Both the position numbers and the translations under genes were made by a program. Shown here one piece after another: positions 25,099 through 32,873 of a DNA stretch of 64,000 nt. Source of the DNA: Tenggerimyces sp963762635 (GTDB taxonomy: Bacteria > Actinomycetota > Actinomycetes > Propionibacteriales > Actinopolymorphaceae). The number at the start of each line of letters is the position of its first letter. Positions within the stretch are counted from its first letter, which is position 1. The stretch lies in contig CAVXLQ010000003.1 of NCBI GenBank assembly GCA_963762635.1, forward strand, positions 434,001 through 498,000. The letters run 5' to 3'. The notes below the pieces were generated by a model. That model was not told where the DNA came from and made no database searches. It saw only the letters and a program-made list of their open reading frames with translations.

Positions 25099-25770
25099 TC
25101 AGCCCTTGGGCTGTGGTGTGGTGCGTATCCAGAGCTCGGCGCCGATGACGTGGCTGACGAACGCGATCCAGAACGCCGGCGCGAAGCTGCCCTGGAAGTC
25201 GAGCAGGCCGGTCGAGGAGAAGATCGCGACCCAGATGCGGATCGAGCCCACCCCGAGTCCGATCGCGAACGCGCGGATCATCCATCGTCGATGGTCGACG
25301 ACTCGATCCTGCTTGATCGCCCGGAACGCCAGCACGAGGCAGACGATCATCCAGATGCTGAAGACGACCGCCGCGGCCGACTCACCGAAACCGCCGAACG
25401 CGTACGGGATGCCGAACGCGATCGCGAAGATCGCGCTCAGCAGACCGGCCACCAGCAGGAGCCGCCCGAACCGCCGGTGGAACCAGTAGGCCTTGCTGCG
25501 AATCCGGTGGGCGAGCTGAAACGGCGCGCCGATCAGGTAGAGCACACCCGGGGCGATGTGCGCGGCCGCGAGCCACGGGTGTTCGACGTACCGCTTGGCG
25601 TACTCGTCGTCGGGGATCGTTCCGGCCTGCAGATGCGGAATGTCCTCGATCATCCGCAAGACGGCGAACGTGAGCACGATGAGGCTGAGGATCAGGATGA
25701 TCGCCTGGACGATGCTCAGCTTCGCCCGGCCGACCGTCGGCGGCGGTGTCGCGGTGGATGGTGTGGCCAT
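25099..25770 (-). CDS. DUF2306 membrane protein
   Basis: A 223-residue integral membrane protein with about six helices. HIAPGVLYLIGAPFQLAHRIRS followed by HRRFGRLLLVAGLLSAI is the signature of DUF2306, in which conserved histidines of a predicted cytochrome-like four-helix core are visible (AAAHIAPG, WFHRRFGR, VVDHRRWMIR). Haem binding has been suggested by such patterns but not shown here. The start ATG at 25770 follows GGGAGGGA. It lies 18 nt before the SARP-type regulator and may be co-transcribed with it. Confidence 0.85.
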   Translation of the reverse strand: MATPSTATPPPTVGRAKLSIVQAIILILSLIVLTFAVLRMIEDIPHLQAGTIPDDEYAKRYVEHPWLAAAHIAPGVLYLIGAPFQLAHRIRSKAYWFHRRFGRLLLVAGLLSAIFAIAFGIPYAFGGFGESAAAVVFSIWMIVCLVLAFRAIKQDRVVDHRRWMIRAFAIGLGVGSIRIWVAIFSSTGLLDFQGSFAPAFWIAFVSHVIGAELWIRTTPQPKG

Positions 25771-25908
25771 CGATGTGGTTCCCTCCCCGTTCTCGCCCCT
25801 CGCGGCGCGGGATCAGCTTGCCAGGCCCGACAGGTCACGTCGAGGTTTTACCGCTCCCACAGCGGGGAGGTCAGGGGTCGATCCCGAAAGGGACAGGAGG
25901 TGGATGAC

Positions 25909-26082
25909 ATGAGCAACGAAGACAAGGTCGACCACAAGGCCGAAGAGCTGAAGGGCAAGGCCAAGGAGGCCTACGGCAAGGTCACCGACGACGAAGAGGC
26001 GGAGACCGAAGGCAAGGCCGACCAGACCAAGGCCAACCTCAAGCAGGCGGCCGACAAGGTCAAGGACGCCTTCAAGGGCTGA
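25909..26082 (+). CDS. CsbD family stress protein
   Basis: A 57-residue, highly charged cytosolic protein. EDKVDHKAEELKGKAKEAYG and the later KADQTKANLKQAADKVKDAF show the CsbD pattern of repeated lysines and alanines on an amphipathic helix. CsbD-like proteins are made under general stress, in Bacillus under SigB; the function is unknown. The ATG at 25909 has AGGAGG 8 nt upstream. The gene is monocistronic and divergent from the DUF2306 gene. Confidence 0.9.
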   Translation: MSNEDKVDHKAEELKGKAKEAYGKVTDDEEAETEGKADQTKANLKQAADKVKDAFKG

Positions 26083-26111
26083 CCTACGCACGCAAGGCGT
26101 GGTTGACGTCT

Positions 26112-27203
26112 TTACTCGGTAGCCACGTCCAGAAGTGTCTGGCGGACGACCTCGCGGATCAGAGCCGTGGGGTCGTCCGTTCTTCTCATCGCCTCACGTT
26201 GGGCTCGCGCACCCGTTCCACGCCGCATGACGTCCGCGACGCGTGCTTGCGTGACCTCGAGCTCGCCCCATTCGGCGAGTACGGGCGTCACCCGTTCGAC
26301 CAGCTCGGCGATCACGACCGCCGCGGGAGTGGGCTTTCCGTTCTCCGGATGGAGCAGCTGACCCTCGATCCCGTTCCGCGCCGCTGTCCACTTCGCCAGT
26401 CGCAGCAGCTCCGGCCGAGGTGGTGCGAACGGTTCCTCGCGTTCCCACGCGGCGATCTCGGTCTCGACCAGCGCTCTCGCCAGCGTGGCCAGCAGGACGG
26501 TGTCCTCCCAGCGCAGACAGACATCCGCGATGCGTACCTCCAGCGTGGGATACGTCCGCGAGAGCCGTACGTCGAACCACACCATCCCCTCGTCCCTCAG
26601 CACGCCGGAGTCGAGCATCGCGTCCACCACGCGGCGGTACTCCTCGAGCGAGCCGAAGTGCGAGGGCGTTCCCGACGACGGCCAGCGGTCGACGATCTGG
26701 GACCGATAGGTCGCGTAGCTGGAGTCGACGCCGTTGAAGTACGGCGAGTTCGCCGACAACGCGAGCAGGACCGGCAGCCACGGGCGCAACCGGTCCAGTG
26801 CCGCGACACCTTCCTCGGGCGAGGCGATCTCCACGTGGACGTGGCATCCGCAGACCAGCTGCTCCTGCGCGGTGAGTCCGAAGTGTTCGAAGATATGGAG
26901 ATAACGCTGCTTCCACGTGACGTCGGTCTTCACCGGAACGGGTGAGGTCGCGATCGCGGCGACGTTCGCTCCCGCGTCCTCGGCGGCCTTCGCCGCCTTG
27001 CCTCGCCAGAGCCGAAGCTCGGTGGCGAGCTCGTGGATCGTCGTGCAGGGCTTGGTGTCGAGCTCGAGCTGCTGGCGAAGGAGTTCGGCGTCCAGCCGCG
27101 GTTCGTCGGTCATCCGCAGCACGGAGTCCGCGAGCGCTATCGGTCGCCCGGTGTCGGGGGAGACCAGCAGCAGTTCTTCTTCTACGCCAAGTCGTCGTCG
27201 CAC
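26112..27203 (-). CDS. Carboxylate-amine ligase, GCS2/YbdK family
   Basis: A 363-residue ATP-grasp-like enzyme related to plant-type glutamate-cysteine ligase; YbdK-like members form weak gamma-glutamyl bonds. GVEEELLLVSPDTGRP (6-21), QQLELDTKPCTTIHELATEL, CGCHVHVEI and LEVRIADVCL are the metal- and substrate-binding blocks. Its length fits YbdK better than the longer EgtA of ergothioneine synthesis. The GTG at 27203 gives RRRLGVEEE, the family start. Upstream, three truncated copies of the first 62 codons and the leader occur in tandem, so the gene now sits behind three mini-genes. It ends 29 nt from the convergent CsbD gene. Confidence 0.88.
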   Translation of the reverse strand: MRRRLGVEEELLLVSPDTGRPIALADSVLRMTDEPRLDAELLRQQLELDTKPCTTIHELATELRLWRGKAAKAAEDAGANVAAIATSPVPVKTDVTWKQRYLHIFEHFGLTAQEQLVCGCHVHVEIASPEEGVAALDRLRPWLPVLLALSANSPYFNGVDSSYATYRSQIVDRWPSSGTPSHFGSLEEYRRVVDAMLDSGVLRDEGMVWFDVRLSRTYPTLEVRIADVCLRWEDTVLLATLARALVETEIAAWEREEPFAPPRPELLRLAKWTAARNGIEGQLLHPENGKPTPAAVVIAELVERVTPVLAEWGELEVTQARVADVMRRGTGARAQREAMRRTDDPTALIREVVRQTLLDVATE

Positions 27204-27231
27204 CCGGGGACGGTGCCCATTCCCGCCCGGC

Positions 27232-27423
27232 TTACTCGGTGGCGAGGTGGTCGATCGTCGTGCAGGGCTTGGTGTCGAGCTCGAGCTGCTGGCGCAGGCT
27301 AGCCACATGGTCCAGCCGCGGTTCGTCGGTCATCCGCAGCACGGAGTCCGCGAGCGCTATGGGTCGCCCGGTGTCGGGGGAGACCAGCAGCAGTTCTTCT
27401 TCTACGCCAAGTCGTCGTCGCAC
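27232..27423 (-). pseudogene. Truncated ligase copy 1
   Basis: A GTG-started frame of 63 codons equal to the N-terminus of the ligase (RRRLGVEEELLLVSP) but ending TTIDHLATE-stop where the intact protein continues ELRLWRG. It carries DHVASLRQQ where the intact protein has DAELLRQQ. It lacks the active-site region and should be inactive; it may be translated because start and leader are intact. Confidence 0.8.
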
Positions 27424-27451
27424 CCGGGGACGGTGCCCATTCCCGCCCGGC

Positions 27452-27643
27452 TTACTCGGTGGCGAGGTGGTCGATCGTCGTGCAGGGCTTGGTGTCGAGC
27501 TCGAGCTGCTGGCGCAGGCTAGCCACATGGTCCAGCCGCGGTTCGTCGGTCATCCGCAGCACGGAGTCCGCGAGCGCTATGGGTCGCCCGGTGTCGGGGG
27601 AGACCAGCAGCAGTTCTTCTTCTACGCCAAGTCGTCGTCGCAC
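27452..27643 (-). pseudogene. Truncated ligase copy 2
   Basis: This encodes the same 63-residue peptide as the first copy, with the same stop at the repeat junction. Near identity of the two copies indicates recent duplication or gene conversion. Confidence 0.8.
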
Positions 27644-27671
27644 CCGGGGACGGTGCCCATTCCCGCCCGGC

Positions 27672-27863
27672 TTACTCGGTGGCGAGGTGGTCGATCGTCG
27701 TGCAGGGCTTGGTGTCGAGCTCGAGCTGCTGGCGAAGGCTAGCCACGTGGTCCAGCCGCGGTTCGTCGGTCATCCGCAGCACGGAGTCCGCGAGCGCTAT
27801 GGGTCGCCCGGTGTCGGGGGAGACCAGCAGCAGTTCCTCTTCTACGCCAAGTCGTCGTCGCAC
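27672..27863 (-). pseudogene. Truncated ligase copy 3, nearest ndgR
   Basis: The copy nearest ndgR encodes the same 63-residue peptide through a few silent differences. At GCGAAGG it matches the intact gene rather than the other copies, so it looks like the oldest of the three. Confidence 0.8.
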
Positions 27864-27891
27864 CCGGGGACGGTGCCCATTCCCGCCCGGC

Positions 27892-28611
27892 TTACTCGGC
27901 GGCGCGGCGAAGAGCGTCGGAGAGTCGTTCCGCCGCGGCCATCACCGCGGGAGCGTGCATGCGTCCGGGCTGGCGCGACAAACGTTCCAGCGGGCCCGAA
28001 ACCGACACCGCGGCGACGACCTTGCCCGAAGGGGAACGGACTCCCGCCGACACCGACGCGACGCCCTGCTCGCGTTCGCCGACGCTCTGGGCCCACCCGC
28101 GGCGACGTACAGCGGACAACGTCGCGGCCGTGAACTTCGCGCCCTGCAAGCCGCGGTGCAGCCGCTCGGGCTCCTCCCACGCCAGCAGTATTTGCGCCGC
28201 CGACCCCGCGTGCATGGTCAACTGCGTCCCCACCGGGATCGTGTCGCGCAGCCCCGTTGGCCTTTCGGCCGCCGCGACGCAGACGCGCAGGTCGCCCTGG
28301 CGCCGGAACAACTGTGCGGACTCGCCCGTGATGTCCCGCAGGCGTGCGAGAACGGGCCCCGCGGCAGCCAGCAACCTGTCCTCACCCGCGGCGGCGGCGA
28401 GCTCGCCGAGCCGGGGACCGAGGATGAACCGCCCTTGCATGTCGCGCGCAACCAGACGATGGTGTTCGAGAGCAACGGCTAGACGGTGCGCAGTCGGCCG
28501 AGCCAGGCCGGTGACCTGGACCAGACCGGCCAAGGTCGCCGGGCCCGCCTCGAGAGCTCCGAGGACGAGTGCCGCCTTGTCCAGTACGCCGACTCCGCTA
28601 GAGTTGTCCAT
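27892..28611 (-). CDS. ndgR: IclR family regulator NdgR (LtbR-like), amino-acid biosynthesis
   Basis: A 239-residue IclR regulator. The N-terminus SSGVGVLDKAALVLGALE, the winged helix (LAGLVQVTGLARPTAHRLAVALE) and the effector-domain stretches QGRFILGPRLGELA and RRRGWAQSVGERE closely match NdgR of Streptomyces and LtbR of Corynebacterium, which control leuCD and other amino-acid genes. It is divergent from leuC, as in those genera. No Shine-Dalgarno is seen; CAATAT lies 6 nt before the ATG, suggesting a leaderless mRNA. Its last codons form one boundary of the downstream 220-bp repeats, which separate it from the ligase gene. Confidence 0.94.
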   Translation of the reverse strand: MDNSSGVGVLDKAALVLGALEAGPATLAGLVQVTGLARPTAHRLAVALEHHRLVARDMQGRFILGPRLGELAAAAGEDRLLAAAGPVLARLRDITGESAQLFRRQGDLRVCVAAAERPTGLRDTIPVGTQLTMHAGSAAQILLAWEEPERLHRGLQGAKFTAATLSAVRRRGWAQSVGEREQGVASVSAGVRSPSGKVVAAVSVSGPLERLSRQPGRMHAPAVMAAAERLSDALRRAAE

Positions 28612-28625
28612 GACTCGATATTGCC

Positions 28626-28642
28626 GTCTCGCATGCCGAGAC
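28626..28642. promoter_or_regulatory. Candidate NdgR operator between ndgR and leuC
   Basis: GTCTCG-CATGC-CGAGAC is a perfect 6-bp inverted repeat around a 5-bp spacer, in the only divergent space between ndgR and leuC. It directly abuts the predicted ndgR -10 element. NdgR/LtbR bind this intergenic region in other actinobacteria; whether the motif is the one they bind is inferred. Confidence 0.55.
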
Positions 28643-28687
28643 GCAAGCCCACGGGCCTAGGAAGTTTCCAGTCTGGAGGACGGAACC

Positions 28688-30103
28688 ATGGGGACCACAC
28701 TGTCCCAGAAAGTGTGGGAGGAGCACGTCGTACGTCGCGCGACGGGGGAGCCAGACCTTCTCTACATCGACCTTCATCTCGTGCACGAGGTGACAAGTCC
28801 GCAGGCGTTCGACGGACTTCGACTGGCTGGACGGCCGGTTCGTCGGCCGGACCTGACGATTGCGACCGAGGACCACAACGTTCCGACCCTCGATGTCGAC
28901 AAGCCGATCGCCGATCTGGTGTCGCGCACGCAGGTCGACACGCTGCGGAAGAACGCCGCGGATTTTGGCATTCGTTTGCACGCCCTCGGCGACGCGGACC
29001 AGGGCATCGTGCACATCATCGGGCCGCATCTCGGGCTTACCCAACCGGGCATGACGATCGTCTGCGGTGACTCGCACACGTCCACGCACGGTGCGTTCGG
29101 CGCGATCGCGTTCGGCATCGGGACGAGCGAGGTCGAGCACGTTCTCGCGACCCAGACGCTGACCCAGAACACCCCCAAGACCATGGCGGTCACGGTCGAC
29201 GGCGAGCTCCCCGAGGGCGTCACGCCGAAGGACCTCGTGCTCGCCCTGATCGCGCACGTCGGCACTGGTGGCGGGCAAGGACACATCGTCGAGTACCGGG
29301 GCGAAGCGTTCCGCGCGATGTCGATGGAAGGCCGCATGACGGTCTGCAACATGTCCATCGAGTGGGGCGCGAAGGCCGGCCTCGTCGCGCCGGACGAGAC
29401 CACGTTCGCTTATCTCGAAGGGCGTCCGCACGCTCCGCGCGGCGCGGACTGGGAGAAGGCGCTGGAGTACTGGCGAACGCTGACGACGGACGACGACGCC
29501 GAGTTCGACCGCGAGGTCAAGCTCGACGCCGGCGCGATGACGCCGTTCGTCACCTGGGGAACGAACCCCGGTCAGGGCGTTCCGCTCGGTGGCAACGTGC
29601 CCAGCCCCGACGACTTCGAGGAAGAGGGCGCACGCGTCTCGGCGGAGAAGGCCTTGGAGTACATGGGTCTGACCGCTGGCACGCCGATGCGCGACGTGCG
29701 CGTCGACACGGTCTTCCTTGGCTCGTGCACGAACGGGCGGATCGAGGACCTGCGCGCCGCCGCGGACGTCCTGCGTGGGCGGAAGATCTCCGACAGCCTG
29801 CGGATGCTCGTCGTTCCCGGCTCGGGCCGGGTGCGGCTGCAGGCCGAGTCCGAGGGGCTCGACGTCGTCTTCAAGGACGCCGGTGCCGAGTGGCGCGGGG
29901 CGGGATGCTCGATGTGCCTGGGCATGAACCCGGACCAGCTCGCCCCCGGTGAGCGCAGCGCGTCGACGTCCAACCGCAACTTCGAAGGACGGCAGGGAAA
30001 GGGCGGACGTACCCACCTCGTCTCGCCGCTCGTCGCCGCCGCGACCGCGGTGACCGGTCACCTCGCGTCCCCCGCCGACCTGCCGCGCTCGGTCGCGGTC
30101 TGA
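28688..30103 (+). CDS. leuC: 3-Isopropylmalate dehydratase, large subunit
   Basis: The 471-residue large subunit of isopropylmalate isomerase, which moves the hydroxyl group of isopropylmalate in leucine synthesis; the citramalate pathway also uses it. The [4Fe-4S] ligands are Cys in LGSCTNGR and the pair in GCSMCLGMN; the aconitase signatures IVCGDSHTSTHGAFG and VNMSIEWGAKAG-like MSIEWGAKAGL are present. The ATG at 28688 follows GGAGG by 8 nt. leuD starts 15 nt downstream, so the two subunits are made together. NdgR is divergent and probably controls them. Confidence 0.97.
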   Translation: MGTTLSQKVWEEHVVRRATGEPDLLYIDLHLVHEVTSPQAFDGLRLAGRPVRRPDLTIATEDHNVPTLDVDKPIADLVSRTQVDTLRKNAADFGIRLHALGDADQGIVHIIGPHLGLTQPGMTIVCGDSHTSTHGAFGAIAFGIGTSEVEHVLATQTLTQNTPKTMAVTVDGELPEGVTPKDLVLALIAHVGTGGGQGHIVEYRGEAFRAMSMEGRMTVCNMSIEWGAKAGLVAPDETTFAYLEGRPHAPRGADWEKALEYWRTLTTDDDAEFDREVKLDAGAMTPFVTWGTNPGQGVPLGGNVPSPDDFEEEGARVSAEKALEYMGLTAGTPMRDVRVDTVFLGSCTNGRIEDLRAAADVLRGRKISDSLRMLVVPGSGRVRLQAESEGLDVVFKDAGAEWRGAGCSMCLGMNPDQLAPGERSASTSNRNFEGRQGKGGRTHLVSPLVAAATAVTGHLASPADLPRSVAV

Positions 30104-30118
30104 ACGCCAGGAGCTGAC

Positions 30119-30730
30119 ATGGACAAGTTCACCGTTCACTCCGGCAAGGCCTTGCCGTTGCGGCGCAACAACGTCGACACCGACCAGATCATCCCGGCGG
30201 TCTATCTGAAGCGCGTCACGCGGACGGGCTTCGGCGACGGCTTGTTCGCGGCGTGGAAGAACGACCCGTCGTTCGTGCTGAACCGTCCGGAGCACTCGGG
30301 CGCGTCCGTTCTCGTCGCCGGACCGGACTTCGGCACCGGCTCGTCGCGCGAGCACGCCGTATGGGCCTTGATGGACTACGGCTTCCGCGTCGTCATCTCG
30401 TCGCGGTTCGGCGACATCTTCCGCGGCAACTCGGGCAAGGCGGGGTTGCTCGCCGCGCTCGTCGACCAGAAGGTCGTCGACCGGCTGTGGGACCTGATCG
30501 AAGAGGCGCCGGACACGCAGGTCGTCGTCGACCTGGAGCACAGGACGATCCGCGCTGGCTCGGGAGAGACCGCGGTCAACGACTCGTTCGACATCGACGA
30601 CTACACGCGTTGGCGGCTGCTCGAGGGACTCGACGACATCGGCATCACGCTGTCGAGCGCCGACGCGATCGACGCGTTCGAGACGAAGCGCTCGCCGCTC
30701 CGGCCGACCACGCTGCCGGCACGTACCTGA
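30119..30730 (+). CDS. leuD: 3-Isopropylmalate dehydratase, small subunit
   Basis: The 203-residue swivelling small subunit that completes the LeuCD active site. GKALPLRRNNVDTDQIIPA, GPDFGTGSSREHAVWAL and SRFGDIFRGNSGKAGLL are the family blocks. It is 15 nt behind leuC and ends before a hairpin terminator. Besides leucine synthesis the complex would convert citramalate to beta-methyl-D-malate after CimA, linking this operon to the gene at 5.0-6.6 kb. Confidence 0.97.
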   Translation: MDKFTVHSGKALPLRRNNVDTDQIIPAVYLKRVTRTGFGDGLFAAWKNDPSFVLNRPEHSGASVLVAGPDFGTGSSREHAVWALMDYGFRVVISSRFGDIFRGNSGKAGLLAALVDQKVVDRLWDLIEEAPDTQVVVDLEHRTIRAGSGETAVNDSFDIDDYTRWRLLEGLDDIGITLSSADAIDAFETKRSPLRPTTLPART

Positions 30731-30750
30731 ACCCCAGCACCACCGAGGAC

Positions 30751-30790
30751 GTCCCTGTCGCGAACGCTCGCGGCGGGGACGTTCTCGTTT
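30751..30790 (+). terminator. leuCD terminator
   Basis: GTCCC (30751) and CGCGA (30759) pair with TCGCG (30768) and GGGAC (30776), followed by GTTCTCGTTT. It lies directly after leuD and before the methyltransferase gene. Confidence 0.65.
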
Positions 30791-30818
30791 ATGAGGACCT
30801 GGAGAGGATGGAGGACGG

Positions 30819-31601
30819 ATGACAGCGGCTTGGGACGGCGAGCTCTACTCGGCGAACACCGCGCACCACCGGGCTTACGACACCGCCGTGCTGGAAGGCG
30901 TTTCTGTCCCGGCGAACGGGCGGATCGTCGACGTCGGCTGCGGAGTCGGCGACTTCACCCGTTCGCTCGCGGCCTTGGTGCCGGACGGTTCCGTGCTCGG
31001 TGTCGACGCTTCGGCGGAGCAGGTCGCGGCCGCGCGCGCAGCGGGGGAGGGCGAACGGACGACGTTCGCGACCTGCGCCGCTCAACGGCTCGGCGCGGTC
31101 GTGCCGGCGGGGTCTGCGGACCTCGTCATCTCGGTCGCCTGTCTGCATTGGGTTCCCTGGGAGGACCATCCAGCGGTGCTGCGGGAGGTCCGTACGGCGC
31201 TCAAGCAGGGCGGGATGTTCCGCGCCGAGTTCGGTGGCGCCGGGCAGATCGCCGACGCTCGACGCGTGTTGGACGAGGAGTCGGAACGTCGTGGTGGGCC
31301 GGTGAGTCCGTGGACGTTCCCCACCGACGATGACTATCGCGAGCTGTTGGTGGACGCCGGATTCGACCTCGCCTGGGTGCGGTTGCTGCGGCAGCGCCGG
31401 TCGATGCCCACCCCCGATGCGTTGCTGGGTTGGCTGCGCAGCCAGGTCGTGATCGCGTACCTGCCGCGGCTCGACCCGTCGGTTGTGATGGACTTCACTG
31501 CGGCGGTCGAACGGCGTGTGGTGGAGGAGTTGCGGCGGCCCGATGGCTCGTACGACCAGGACTATGTACGGCTCGACTTGCTCGTTCGGGCAGCTGGCTG
31601 A
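30819..31601 (+). CDS. Class I SAM-dependent methyltransferase
   Basis: A 260-residue Rossmann-fold methyltransferase. Motif I is IVDVGCGVGDFT (36-47), followed by the acidic end of beta2 in VLGVDAS and post-motif SADLVISVACLHWVPWEDHPAVLREV. The pattern is close to trans-aconitate or malonyl-ACP methyltransferase-like enzymes (the HWV stretch is common in that group), but the substrate is unknown. The ATG at 30819 follows GGAGGACG. Its place after the leuCD terminator implies its own promoter. Confidence 0.85.
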   Translation: MTAAWDGELYSANTAHHRAYDTAVLEGVSVPANGRIVDVGCGVGDFTRSLAALVPDGSVLGVDASAEQVAAARAAGEGERTTFATCAAQRLGAVVPAGSADLVISVACLHWVPWEDHPAVLREVRTALKQGGMFRAEFGGAGQIADARRVLDEESERRGGPVSPWTFPTDDDYRELLVDAGFDLAWVRLLRQRRSMPTPDALLGWLRSQVVIAYLPRLDPSVVMDFTAAVERRVVEELRRPDGSYDQDYVRLDLLVRAAG

Positions 31602-31691
31602 CCGTTCTGCCCGCCCTGGCAGGGATGCGGCGCGGACCGCATCGCCACCCTTCTGAGTGTTTCTTCAGCCTCGTCTGGGATAGTTCCGGAG

Positions 31692-31919
31692 GTGAGTCAG
31701 AACCCTCGTGAGGCAAAGGGATTCGAAGAACTCGCGGCTGCCCTCCGGGAAGCGACGAGACGACTCCATACATTACGAGTCGAACCCCCTGTCCGCGATC
31801 GTCTGACAAGGAAACTGCTGGCCATCACTCATGCAAGCAAGCACGACCTCGAATCGGCCGCGAAACGCCTGCGAAAGTTCCAGCAGGACCTGGCAGACGC
31901 CGAGAACGGGACGTCCTAG
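31692..31919 (+). CDS. Small basic protein of unknown function
   Basis: A 75-residue protein, about half charged, predicted as two or three amphipathic helices (EELAAALREATRRLHTLRV, then HDLESAAKRLRKFQQDLAD). No family is recognised. The GTG at 31692 is preceded by CCGGAG with almost no spacing. It lies 122 nt before the HU gene on the same strand, and GC at third positions is lower than around it. It may be a nucleoid-related or RNA-binding small protein, but nothing proves this. Confidence 0.55.
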   Translation: MSQNPREAKGFEELAAALREATRRLHTLRVEPPVRDRLTRKLLAITHASKHDLESAAKRLRKFQQDLADAENGTS

Positions 31920-32041
31920 GATGAAATCCGAGCGACACAAGGGTTTTTCTTGCGAAGGTGATTGAGAGATGGCGAGAAGTTCCCTAACGTCCTCATGAAT
32001 CGAGCACATGGCTCGGACATCCAGGTTCACGGAGGGAAGAA

Positions 32042-32572
32042 GTGAACAAGTCACAGCTCATCGACACGCTTGCGGGCAGGTTCGATGGCAACAAGCGGGA
32101 CGCGCAGCACGCGCTCGAGTCGGTGCTCGACACCATCACGCGTGCTGTCGCTGGTGGCGAGAAGGTCTCGATCACGGGCTTCGGCGCGTTCGAGAAGCTC
32201 GACCGTCCTGCTCGTATGGTCCGCAACCCCGCCACAGGTACGCGGGTGCGCGCCAAGAAGACGTCGGTGCCGAAGTTCCGCGCAGGCGCGAACCTCAAGG
32301 CCGTCGTCGCTGGCCAGAAGAAGCTGCCGAAGCTGACGGCTGCCAAGGCTGCCGCGTCCAAGGCCGCTCCGGTCAAGGCCGCCGCGTCCAAGGCTGCTCC
32401 GGCGAAGGCCGCTGCGACCAAGGCCGCCAAGGCTCCGGCGAAGTCGCCGGCGAAGCGCGCTGCGGTGAAGGCGACGACCGCGAAGAAGACCGCCACCAAG
32501 GCGACGACGACGCGGGCGACGAAGAAGGCCAGCCCGGCCAAGAAGACGGCGAAGCGCGCCGTCAAGAGCTAG
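32042..32572 (+). CDS. hupB: HU family DNA-binding protein with Lys/Ala-rich C-terminal tail
   Basis: A 176-residue nucleoid protein. Residues 1-93 are the HU dimer fold (NKSQLIDTLAGRF, KVSITGFGAFEKLDRPARMVRNPATG with the beta-arm proline); the rest is a histone H1-like tail of repeated AAASKAAP and AKK units, as in mycobacterial HupB and Streptomyces HupS. It bends and compacts DNA. The GTG at 32042 follows GGAGGG. It keeps its conserved place downstream of leuCD and ends at a strong terminator. Confidence 0.96.
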   Translation: MNKSQLIDTLAGRFDGNKRDAQHALESVLDTITRAVAGGEKVSITGFGAFEKLDRPARMVRNPATGTRVRAKKTSVPKFRAGANLKAVVAGQKKLPKLTAAKAAASKAAPVKAAASKAAPAKAAATKAAKAPAKSPAKRAAVKATTAKKTATKATTTRATKKASPAKKTAKRAVKS

Positions 32573-32601
32573 ACAGCGGACACAGGTTCGCTGAAGTAGG
32601 C

Positions 32602-32637
32602 AAAAGGGCCGGATCCCCGACGGGGATTCCGGCCCTT
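32602..32637. terminator. HU terminator
   Basis: AAAAGGGCCGGATCCCC pairs with GGGGATTCCGGCCCTT, with a GAC loop and one bulged T. It lies between the HU gene and the convergent small gene and can work in both directions. Confidence 0.85.
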
Positions 32638-32655
32638 AGCCATGCTGCCAGTTGG

Positions 32656-32862
32656 TCAATGGAGCGTATAGATGCTGACGCCGGTGACGCGGAGCTCGGC
32701 GCCTTCGCCGGTGGTCTGGAGCTGGACGCGTTGGCCGATGCGCAGATGGCGCACGGTGCTGGTGGCGAACGCGTCGGCGTCGTAGGGGAGTTCGACGCCG
32801 TCGTCGAGAAGGACGGTGCCGCTTCGCGTCTGTGTGTCGAACGTGCGCACGGTGCCCTGCAT
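32656..32862 (-). CDS. Small cold-shock-domain-like OB-fold protein
   Basis: A 68-residue protein. QGTVRTFDTQTRSGTVLLDDG follows the beta1-beta2 pattern of cold-shock domains (GTVxxFD, GxVxxDDG), but the aromatic RNP residues are mostly absent, so nucleic-acid binding is doubtful. The ending QLQTTGEGAELRVTGVSIYTL closes the OB barrel. The gene is 11 nt behind cofC on the same strand, so they share a transcript. Small proteins of this type accompany cofC in several actinobacteria by my recollection; the link in function is unknown. Confidence 0.7.
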   Translation of the reverse strand: MQGTVRTFDTQTRSGTVLLDDGVELPYDADAFATSTVRHLRIGQRVQLQTTGEGAELRVTGVSIYTLH

Positions 32863-32873
32863 GGTGGTGAAGC

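Larger units (their letters stand above)
27231..27890. repeat. Three tandem 220-bp copies of the ligase 5' end
   Basis: Units begin at 27231, 27451 and 27671 with exact 220-bp spacing; a fourth, diverged unit of 217 bp is the 5' end of the intact ligase gene. Each unit has the ndgR-ligase intergenic sequence, the GTG start and 63 codons that stop in a TAA. The first two copies are nearly or fully identical; the third differs at about three positions (for example GCGAAGG for GCGCAGG), and all three share a patch that differs from the intact gene. The junctions lie at CTCGG(T/C)GGCG, present both in the ligase gene (27018) and at the end of ndgR (27895), so unequal crossing over at this 10-bp similarity explains the first duplication. 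Confidence 0.93.

Noticed and set aside
27232..27528. Longer 98-codon version of truncated ligase copy 1
   Set aside because: The extra N-terminus (MWLACASSSSSTPS) reads through the previous repeat in a different frame; the GTG at 27423 is the start equal to that of the intact gene.
32300..32570. Repeats in the HU gene as a mobile or tandem DNA element
   Set aside because: They are the in-frame Lys/Ala-rich tail normal for actinobacterial HU proteins.
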